This document shows, piece by piece, positions 10,601-18,822 of a stretch of 18,822 nucleotides of DNA. The first letter of the stretch is position 1. The number at the start of each line of letters is the position of its first letter. The DNA is from Hepatocystis sp. ex Piliocolobus tephrosceles. Lineage: Eukaryota; Apicomplexa; Aconoidasida; Haemosporida; Plasmodiidae. The position numbers and the translations under genes were made by a program. Below the pieces are notes generated by a model. That model did not search any database. It worked only from the letters and a program-made list of their open reading frames with translations, and had not been told where the DNA came from. The stretch is taken from the NCBI GenBank assembly GCA_902459845.2, contig CABPSV020000055.1:19579-38400 (forward strand), read 5' to 3'.

Positions 10601-13600
10601 TTACTACTCTTATTATTGTTATTATTATTTCCATAACTATTAGTAGCATAAATGGAATCATATTTATAACTGTTATCATTGTAGTCGCACGATGAGTGTT
10701 CCATCATACTAAAGTCGCTACTTGAGTTACTTGACGAGTAATCGTATGAACAACTTGACAATTCGAATGATGATTTATTTTTAATATTGTTGCTGGTCTT
10801 ATCAACAGTTGTACTCTCGCATCTTGGCTCATTGTATTGTTTCATCGGGATTTTGTTTACACCATCACTTGTACAGGTATCTATAGCTATACTTGTCTTA
10901 ACATTTGTCTTGGCAACATCTGTAAACGAATCTTTAATTGCATAATCTTTTTCACCATCTTCTTTCTCATGGTTAGGAATACATATAATATCTGAATGAT
11001 CCGAGATACACTCCAACAATGTATTCACATCCACATCCACATCCCCATCCACATCCATGCCCACATCCACATCCACGCCCACATCCACATCCACATCCAC
11101 ATCCACATCCACGCCCACATCCACATCCACATTCATTTCCTCTTTTTGTTCCTTTTTACTATCAAACAACAAACATTCACTATTTCTTTCTTCTTCCACT
11201 GGTTCATAATTCTTTTTATCTAAAAATGTTGTATTTAATAAATTGCATCTTTGAGCCATATGTTCATCCAGACCTTCGTACACAATAACAATATCATAAG
11301 ACGATGATATATTTTTTTTTTTTTTTTTTTTTTTTATTCCTCCTTTTTTTTTATCTGAATCATTATTATATTCTAATAATATCTGATCTGCACTTTTTGA
11401 GAGTGTATATACATATTTAATTATTTTGTCATATTTTCCCTTTGAAAATATATTTTCCACAGTTAAAGGTATTTCATAAAAAGCAGTTTGCTCGTCAAAT
11501 ATTTTTTCTGTATTCTCATTTTTGATATTATTTGAATTTGTTATTTTTGACATATCTTTTGTATCTTTTTTTAATAATTCGTAGTTTTTGTAGTCACTTT
11601 TTGTTTTTTTTTTTGTTGTTGTTGTTGTTGTGGTTACACCATTTTGGTATGTATTGTTATTATTTACATTACTTATAATTCCAGTCCCTTCTTGTGTTCT
11701 TCGAACACCCCCTTGCAGTACACTAACATCTATAATATTATCATTAATTAATGTTCGACTTATATAAATAAATATTTCATTATTATTTGTATTGAGTATA
11801 CCATTTCCTATATTTAAACAATTATCATAGAACAAATTAAAAAGTACATAACTACTGTTTTGTATCGCAGATTGAATTAGTTGTTGTGTACTGGTATCAT
11901 GGACTAAATGAACGTTATGATCGATCATGTTCTCATTATTCCTATTTACATTACCTGTTGGAAAATTAAATAGTGTTAAGTTATTTCCTTGATATAAATC
12001 TAAAATATTATTTGTACCATTTATTACAGAATAATTTACAACCCTTTCTGTGCTTTCATTTCCTAAATTATTGTTTATGTTTTCACTAGGTAAGTTAATT
12101 TGAGGCATGAGTCTACTACTGACAACATTGACATTATTTATAAAAAAATTATGTAATGTTCTGAACCCATTAGTACCATGTAAAAATAAAAAGTCTGGAT
12201 CCACTAAACTTTGGTCATACCCTGCTTCACTTGATAAATCATGTGTTTGTAACAGCCCATCATTATATATCAAGTTTACTGTATGTCCCAAATTTATTCT
12301 TAATTCAACTGCTATTACATCTGTATTATCACCAGTTAAATGAGTATTACCGACTATGCTATCTTCTATAACATTGTCATTACTAATACAATTTTCATTC
12401 TCTTCACTTGGTATAGAATGAAAATTACCTTCAGTATCACTTTGGGTCTTGGGTGTAAAATTATTACCACTACTACTACTATCACTACCACTACTATCAC
12501 TACCACTACTACCACTACCACTACCACTACCACTACCACTACCACTACCACTACCACTACCACTACCACTACCACTACCACTACCACTACCACTACCACT
12601 ACCACTACCACTACCACTACCACTACCACTACCACTACCACTGCCACTGCCACTGCCACTGCCACTACCACTATCACCCATAGTACCATTACCCTTTCTG
12701 GTGTTATGGTAATGTTCCATTTTTGCTTTACTCATCAAACTGTTATTATATATATTTATGTCACTTAACTCCATTTCTATTGTATGATTTATGATACCGT
12801 GAATATGTTCTGAAGTATTAAACAACTCGTTTTTTAAAATTCTTTGTTTTTCCTTTCCTGTTTTATATTGCAGACGTTTCATTTCATTTGTTAAAGGAAT
12901 GTGTTTTGACAACGTTTTCTCTTCTCCACTTATATTAATACTACTTCTACTATTACTGTTCATAGTATTGTTATTATCTCTACTTCTACTACTAACATTA
13001 CTAGTATAACTATTATTAATACTATCATAACAACTGCTTATACTATTATTACGATTACGATTAGAGTCCTTATTTTTTAATGAATAATCATAGCCATCCT
13101 TATAAGAATTTGCATTTCTAGAATTTATAGATAAAACCTCATTCAAATTTTGACAACCGTCTAAATTTTTTTCATTTAATAAATATATTATATCTAAAGT
13201 ATTACCATTATGATCACGCAATTCACATATTAATAAAATTTTTTTTTTTTTTTTTTCTTGAGGTACATTACTTTTTTCTCCTTCTTTTTCAGATTCAAAA
13301 TTATAATAACGATTTTTATAATTTAATTTAAATTCTTCACATACATTTCTTTGTATATTCTTAACTATCATTTTTAATTCGTTATTATATTTTATAGTAG
13401 TATTCGTATACTCATTTTTATGCTTTCTACTTTTTTTTTTATTTAATACTATCAATATATTATCATCGTTTGAGCATAAATAATGTTTACGACTAAATAA
13501 AAAGTTGTGTCTGTCTTTAATGAATTGGCGAAAATTTTGACTAATACATTTTAAGACGAAATTCGCTTTTTTGTAGTTATATATATGAGTGTACATTATG

Positions 13601-16600
13601 AGTTTCTTTTTTTTTTTCTCATCTCCTATATTCTTACCTATGTCATCATCGAACTTTCCACACTTGTTGTCATATTTTAAACCGTTATAATAATCACCAT
13701 TGGCTATTTCATGACTATCTGAAGTGACAACAACATACTCAGTATTTTTTTCCATCAAATTATACGATATTTTTGAACTATATAGTATTATATCATTATC
13801 ATTTATTGGTTCATCATCACTAGAAATTTTTATATATAACTCTTTATTAATCAGATTAATCTTTTCATCATTGGTAATCATGTTTTGCTTTTTTATATTA
13901 TATTTATTTAACTTTTTTTTATTATTCATTTTTTTTTGTTTTGTAATAGTGTTATAATCATTTTCACATTTTAAATACTCTATTTTGTTGTTTCCATTTT
14001 TGTTGTTTCCATTTTTGTTGTTTCCATTTTTGTTGTTTCCACTTGTGTTGTCTCCACTTGTGTTGTCTCCACTTTTTTTGTTGTCTCCATTTTTTTTGTT
14101 GCTTCCACTGCTACCATTCCCATCCTCTAATTTCTTCCTCTCCAACCGACAGGGGCTCCTAATAATATCGTTTCTTACCATGTCTCTATACACGTATCTT
14201 ATATACCAAGTTGGCATATATTTTTGAAAATTCATTACTATTGTATTATCATTAAACAGTTTTACATTATTATAATAATAAGGGAAAAATTTTTTAATAT
14301 AATTTCTTTTGATTCTTTTTATACCTGATGCAGCATTACTAAAAATATTATCAGAACAGTTTATAATTTTGTTTATTTTTTCGAGTTCTTTATGTAACCC
14401 AGCTTCTTTTAGTAAAAATAAAAAAATATCACCTGATTCATGATAGGCTATTGTAAATAACATGTTTTTTAAATTTTCTTTTCTATTATAAAAAAGCGAT
14501 TTTATGCTTAAGGGAATGTAACTAGGAGGTTTAAGTGTATCATATATTATTTTGTTAGCTCTTTGAACACTCATTCTGTTGCCACGATTATGTGCGTTAC
14601 GTTTGTTACTACCACCACTACCAATACTACTACCACTACCGTTACCACTACTTTTACCACTACTGTTACCACTACTGTTACTACTACTTTTACCACTACT
14701 GTTACTACTACTGTTACCACTACCACTATCACTACCACTACCACCACTATTCACTCGCAAACATGCTTCACATGCGTGCACATTTCCCTCCTTATTCCAA
14801 ACCAAGTCGGCTCTACCATCAATCATTTTTTTGCTGACATAAAAATTATTAAATTCATTATATGTTTTAGTTAAAAACTGTTCATACTTATGTACAAAAC
14901 GATTAAAAGTTTGTATATTATCAACATTGGTATGTTGTTGCATGTCCAGCTGTTTCTCTTTACTATTATTCATTAAGTAATGATCTGAATAATATAATTT
15001 GCTTTCACATAACAAACAATCTTTTTGCATATTCAAACTGACCCCGTTCATATATCTTGTGTATATACCACTTTCCTCATTTGGTATGTTTTTATTTTTT
15101 TTTTTTTTTTTTTTTTTTTTTACATATCTTATGATACTTCTGTTTAACAAAGAAAAGGGTGCTACTTCAGTTATTTTGTTACCATTTAAATATGTTAGTT
15201 TTTTTTTTTTATATTTCTGTACACATTTAAGGAATGCTTTTTTATCTCTTTTTATTAGGGTGCATTTCCTACGTACTCGTTCATAAATACTATCAGATAA
15301 ACAATTGCCCATAATGTTTAACTGAGTGTTATCATAAAAATTTTCTTTATCTGTATATAATTCGTTGTTAACCTTGTTTTTAGCTTTATCTGATAAATAT
15401 AATTCAACGATTTTGTTTTGTTCATTCTGGTAGTTGATTAATGTTTCTACTTCTTTTGTATAATTCGCTTTTTTTTTTTTTTTATCATCGGTTTCTAAAT
15501 GCGTCAACTGCTTGGGACAGTTGTTCATATTTTTACTTGTTCTTTTGCTGGTACATTTACTGGTACATTTACTAGTACATTTACTGGTACATTTACTAGT
15601 ACATTTACTGGTACATTTACTGGTACATTTACTAGTACATTTACTGGTACATTTACTAGTACATTTACTGGTACATTTACTGGTACATTTACTGGTACAT
15701 TTACTGGTACACTTGCTGGTACACTTGCTGGTACACTTGCTGGTACATCTGCTTTTGCTTTTATTTACTGATAAAAATAAAGCATTTTTTTTGTCACTAC
15801 TCTTTAATTTGGCTACTTGTTTGCTGTTCTGCTTTTTTAATATTCCATTACGATTGTCATTACGCTTACTACTATTACCAAAGTGAAACATAAAACCATC
15901 ATCAGAAATATTATTAAACAATTCATTTATTTTTATTTTTTTATTCATTAATAATTTAGTAAAATATTTTATAGCTTCGTCATAATTGTATCTTTTTCGA
16001 AAATAGTAAAAATTATTTAAATTGTATATATGTATTTTATGCTCGTTTGAACCAACAGCTAATAAATTTTTTTTAAAATTAAATGAAATTGCCCAAGTAC
16101 TTGTATCATATTCCACATCAAATACATATTTTATAACTATATCTGGTTTAACATATATATCAAAACATTTTAACAAAGTTTCATATTCACTAGTTCTGAA
16201 AAAATGGAAACGAAATATATCATCTGATTCCCATATTTTATTGTATCTTATTTTAATAGTTGGATCTGACAACATATTTACTTGTTTCTCATAATATTTA
16301 TTTTGGTAATCCATCATAGAATTACGTAACAAATGAGCAAAGTGAATTCTTGATTTTCGCAATTTATAATAGGTATTCATATATCGCGTGTACTCTTGTA
16401 AATTTTTATTTAACCGTTTTTGTCGTAATTCTTTTGAATTTGTTACTTTTTTAACGTTTTTTATTTTTTTAGGGGATGTCATTTCTGTTTGACTTTTTCG
16501 TCTATTCGAACTTAATTCATTTTTACCTGAATAAGTTTGTGTTGTTTGTAAAATGGATGAATACAGAGATAATTTCTTATCAAATTTTTGTGCCGATGAA

Positions 16601-18519
16601 ATTTGGATTCGTCCATTTGTCCCATCGGTTGGTTTGGTTCTACCTATTGACTTATCTTTCTCAACTAGTACTGCACTAATTTCTGTATCAGTATGATACC
16701 CCCTTTTTAGCAAATGCAAAAATCCATTTTGTTTGCTTGATCTGGTAGTCACATTTCTTACTTTTTTTTTATTCTTTTTTTTTTTTTCATCATCACTACT
16801 TGACTTGATATATTCATTAAAAAATGCATTTTCCATTGTGGTCAAATTTATATAATCATTATGTTCATTTATATGTGAATTATTCCTTAAATTGTATCCT
16901 GAATAAACATCTTTATACATTTGTTTGTAACAAAAATTTTCGCCTTCTTTATCATAATTTGTTAAGTTATTTGAGTAATAATTATTATAAAAACTATTAT
17001 TCAATTTATTTTGTTTTATAGAATCTTTTTTTTTTGTATCTATCCATCTTTTATTTAAAAATTTTGTTTCTATTTCTTCTTCCGCACTTTCAAGATCACT
17101 ACAAATATCACTTACTTTAATCCTTTTTTTACATATATTATTCGTATTAGTATCGATGCCGTTGTTCTGTACATAACAATTGCTATTACTATTATTGAAA
17201 TTATCATTGTTATATTTTGACGATTTTAATATACATTTAAATTTTCTTTTATATAAACCCAGTTTGTTTCCGTTTGTATTGTGATGTAAGTATTTTTTTC
17301 CCATCCATTTTAATGGACTAGTTCCACTTCCATAATTACTTTTTATCCTACAACTACTACTACTACTACTACCGTTGCCACATCCACTACTACCCGTACC
17401 ACCATAATTGCTGTTGGTAACATCAATTTTCCCTTTTTTGCTCTTTCTTTTTGTACGTGAATCAAGTCTTTTTTTATTGGTCACTAAATTTTGAGTAATA
17501 CTTATACTACTACCACTTAAATCGAATTTGTTATAAGGAATGATTTGTTTACAACTACTACTAGTAGTAGTAGTAGTAGTAGTAGTGTTGTCTATTGTTT
17601 TATTATTTTGTTGGGTCAATTTATATAAATAAAAATTTCTTTTCTTTTTTGTTTTATTTCGAGTAAAATGAAAATATCTCATATCTCCTGACATATCAAA
17701 CATATCAACCAAATCATTAGAAATACTGATGTTTTTATTTTTATATCCATTAGTATGTATCAAATTAAATATAAAATCTATTTCGTTGATTTTTAATTTG
17801 TTTATACAATTATATTTTGCATAATGAACTAAACCATTTTTAAAAAAGGTGTGACAAGGTGTAAATGGTAAATCTAATTCTTCATTTTTGTTATAATTTT
17901 CTTCATATCTTTTATCAAGATATAATTTCTGTTCTAATGCACGTTTTAAATTATTTTTTATATTTATACATTCAACAAGTTTTTCAATATAATAAACATT
18001 TTTAGCACCACATAATCCAACTGAAATTAATATACTTTTATCACCATAATTACAATTTTCTTCACATCGAATATTTACAAACCCTTTCGAACTATATAAC
18101 GGAGATATGACTAAAGATGGAGTAGGTGTATGTAATAAATTAAATTGTAAATCTATTTTAATTTCATCATAAGCATGTGTTATTCTATTAATATTTGTAA
18201 ACCCATCATTCTTATTGCCTATATCATTTTTATAAAAGCTTTTTAAAGCATCCGAATTTGCATAATCATTTTTTTCATTAAGATAAATATCATTATTTAT
18301 TGTGAACTTACTTAATTCGTATACATATATATATGAATCATAACAAATGAATAGTAAATCATATTTTTTACTTACACATAATAAATTCAAAGCAAAACTA
18401 ACAAATTTATGTTTAACTGCTCTACTTAAATTATACGAAAATAAATATTCAACATTACTATTTTTTAAAACTTGCACTTTTTTCCAAGGATTATATTCTC
18501 CCTTGTTTAATGCGCTCAT
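4371..18519 (-). CDS. Giant WD-repeat/beta-propeller-like protein, two exons, possibly Crt10-like
   Basis: join: exon 1 18519-4861 (4553 codons) and exon 2 4613-4371 (80 aa plus TAA), giving 4633 aa. The ATG at 18519 is the first Met after an in-frame TAG at 18561-18559, in context TTAAAATGAGC. Conserved islands in order: an N-terminal propeller-like strand (LLFICYDSYIYVYEL, about 55-69); WAISFNFKKNLLAVGSNEHK (809-828), a WD-type blade; HNVPCVKFSPD...VVLWNI (about 2967-2994), a clear WD repeat; MGWSCDFAI (about 3100-3108); and C-terminal strands after about 4435 (YFVIAADSYYLYLF, CILLANQYNNVIYVY). Exon 2 ends with FELTVYAILIDSLIFCYKL. Between the islands are enormous K/N/S-rich inserts and tandem repeats. 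A basic, NLS-like cluster (KKRLDSRTKRKSKKGK) lies at about 348-363. No signal peptide or membrane segment is evident. The order of islands recalls fungal Crt10, a WD protein reported to affect RNR gene expression and to bind an Rtt101-Mms1 ligase. That is tentative and the function is unknown. Confidence 0.88.
4614..4860 (-). other. Proposed 247-bp intron (GT-AG)
   Basis: The donor is TATCAG|GTAACAC at 4861/4860 and the acceptor is a 42-base T run (A run 4621-4662 on the + strand) followed by CTTATAG at 4620-4614. The interior is T- and A-run sequence typical of Plasmodium introns. Reading through it from exon 1 gives 42 codons rich in Lys and ending in Phe repeats, then a stop, which is typical intron translation. 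Exon 1 up to the donor is exactly 4553 codons, so the splice is phase 0. Confidence 0.82.
6047..6262 (-). repeat. Asn-Gln / Asn-Lys dipeptide array
   Basis: This coding hexamer repeat (GTTTTG on the + strand) encodes alternating NQ and NK at about residues 4087-4158 of the giant protein, directly followed by a D/K/R/E run (DLDKDKDRDKEKD, + strand 6008-6046). It is a low-complexity, prion-like N/Q tract. Its length is probably polymorphic. Confidence 0.85.
6762..6939 (-). repeat. Thr-Asp-Glu (TDE) tripeptide array
   Basis: A 9-bp period encodes TDE with EET, DES, TNE and, at the C-terminal end, TDK/TNK variants at about residues 3861-3920. It lies right after a Lys run. The strongly acidic array turns to TNKTDKTNKTDK, so charge falls along the repeat. 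Confidence 0.85.
8185..8442 (-). repeat. 24-bp minisatellite encoding octapeptide SKKWLESN
   Basis: Ten full 24-bp units and one partial unit (258 bp) encode residues 3360-3445. The ordered variants are PKKWLESN twice, SKKWLESN three times, SKKRLESN four times, SRKQFESN once and PRRQLE. Most units contain the palindrome TCGAATTCGA at the Glu-Ser-Asn-Ser codons. The Trp/Leu spacing with Lys and Glu could form an amphipathic helical repeat. The array is richer in GC than its surroundings. Confidence 0.92.
11026..11133 (-). repeat. Asp-Val dipeptide array
   Basis: A 6-bp repeat (CATCCA on the + strand) encodes alternating D and V with occasional G or M at about residues 2463-2498. The alternating acidic/beta-branched pattern is unusual among Plasmodium low-complexity tracts, which are normally Asn- or Lys-rich. 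Confidence 0.88.
12511..12672 (-). repeat. Ser-Gly dipeptide array (about 27 hexamers)
   Basis: A nearly perfect 6-bp repeat (CCACTA on the + strand, codons AGT GGT) runs for about 162 bp and encodes (SG)n at about residues 1950-2003. Four units near 12640-12665 use GGC instead of GGT, marking one edge. On the other side it degrades into SSGSDSSGSDSSSS. The peptide would be a long flexible linker resembling glycosaminoglycan-attachment SG runs, but no signal peptide is present, so that use is unlikely. Confidence 0.92.
13984..14104 (-). repeat. 15-bp repeat encoding GNNKN / GDNTS
   Basis: Tandem 15-bp units (about TTGTTGTTTCCATTT on the + strand) encode GNNKN about four times and GDNTS twice, preceded by the diverged GDNKKS and GSNKKN versions, in a hydrophilic linker at about residues 1472-1512. 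Confidence 0.82.
14605..14751 (-). repeat. Ser/Gly/Asn-rich trinucleotide-based array
   Basis: Degenerate ACT/ACC/GTT triplets on the + strand encode GGSGSDSGSGNSSSNSSGKSSSN-type sequence at about residues 1257-1305, immediately after the CEAC motif (Cys1250/Cys1253). The stretch is compositionally biased rather than a precise tandem repeat. Confidence 0.75.
15544..15747 (-). repeat. 12-bp minisatellite encoding 17 copies of CTSK
   Basis: Exactly 17 units of 12 bp encode Cys-Thr-Ser-Lys at residues 925-992, followed by one RTSK. Synonymous variants (AGT/AGC for Ser, ACC/ACT for Thr, AAA/AAG for Lys) sit in an ordered pattern with a 60-bp higher-order period. Seventeen cysteines at four-residue spacing, alternating with lysines, is rare. 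Confidence 0.95.
17554..17586 (-). repeat. Short poly-Thr/poly-Ser trinucleotide run
   Basis: An (ACT)n run on the coding strand changes to (AGT)n and encodes eight Thr followed by three Ser at about residues 312-322. It is a coding microsatellite likely to vary in length. Confidence 0.8.
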
Positions 18520-18613
18520 TTTAAGCTCAACTTTATATTTTTGTCTATACAGTGTACTCTATAAAGTTCCTTTCTATATTTAAAACTTTATATCTTGACA
18601 TTCATGTGTATAC

Positions 18614-18671
<58 letters not shown>

Positions 18672-18742
18672 CATATGTCCTAAACATCATTCAACTTTAA
18701 TTGTTTTAAATGGATGATATTAGCCAAAAGACGGATAATTAC

Positions 18743-18822
<80 letters not shown>
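18520..18822. other. 5' flank of the giant WD-like gene
   Basis: This is non-coding. An in-frame TAG on the - strand at 18561-18559 closes the frame upstream of the chosen ATG. There is a (TA)n microsatellite at about 18621-18666, and an A run at 18746-18784 that continues after GG at 18787-18822 to the window edge. The leader and promoter of the - strand gene should lie here and beyond. No specific motif was recognised. Confidence 0.65.

Noticed and set aside
12511..12672. SG run as a glycosaminoglycan attachment region
   Set aside because: No signal peptide or secretory features occur in the protein, and the repeat is explained by hexamer slippage.
12340..12768. Long poly-Thr (+) and poly-Val (-) frames
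   Set aside because: They are other-frame readings of the Ser-Gly hexamer array. The SG frame is continuous with the giant gene.
15499..15886. + strand frames of repeated TFTG or VHLL that resemble surface or membrane proteins
   Set aside because: They are shadows of the 12-bp CTSK array, with no start context or conserved flanks.
1..18822. tRNA, rRNA, mobile element, CRISPR or a novel defence-type system
   Set aside because: No cloverleaf, transposase, terminal inverted repeat or spaced-repeat array was seen. The tandem arrays are contiguous, coding and typical of Plasmodium low complexity.

Overview
The window is extremely AT-rich (roughly 80% A+T by eye). It has long T, A and (TA)n runs between genes and lysine/asparagine-rich low-complexity inserts inside proteins. 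This is the signature of a malaria parasite nuclear genome, most like Plasmodium falciparum or a close Laverania relative. I recall a CTP synthase/WD-repeat gene pair on P. falciparum chromosome 14, but could not verify it here.

Layout: 1-625 is the 5' flank of a CTP synthase gene. The intact, intron-less CTP synthase (626-3109, + strand, 827 aa) carries all catalytic signatures of both its synthase and glutaminase domains, plus two parasite-type insertions. Positions 3110-4370 are a convergent intergenic stretch shared by the 3' ends of both genes. A giant WD-repeat/beta-propeller-like gene fills 4371-18519 on the - strand, and 18520-18822 is its 5' flank.

The main new point is the gene model of the giant protein. 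Its long open frame runs to 4732, but the last 42 codons are lysine-rich read-through that starts exactly at a consensus splice donor (CAG|GTAACA, 4861/4860). A 247-bp intron ends at a polypyrimidine-TTATAG acceptor (4614). A phase-0 exon of 80 codons follows (4613-4371) and reads as ordinary folded-protein sequence. The revised protein is 4633 aa. The few conserved segments, spread over the whole length, resemble in order the fungal Crt10 family of WD proteins, and the new exon supplies what looks like its last propeller strand. This assignment is from memory of the family pattern and is tentative.

Most of the giant protein is low-complexity insert, including at least eight tandem-repeat arrays (SG, CTSK, SKKWLESN, TDE, NQ/NK, DV, GNNKN, SSGN). 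The two genes converge and are independently transcribed. CTP synthase makes CTP from UTP. The neighbour's function is unknown; if it is Crt10-like, a link to nucleotide supply or ubiquitin-ligase adaptors is conceivable but not shown. I saw no RNA genes, mobile elements or CRISPR arrays.
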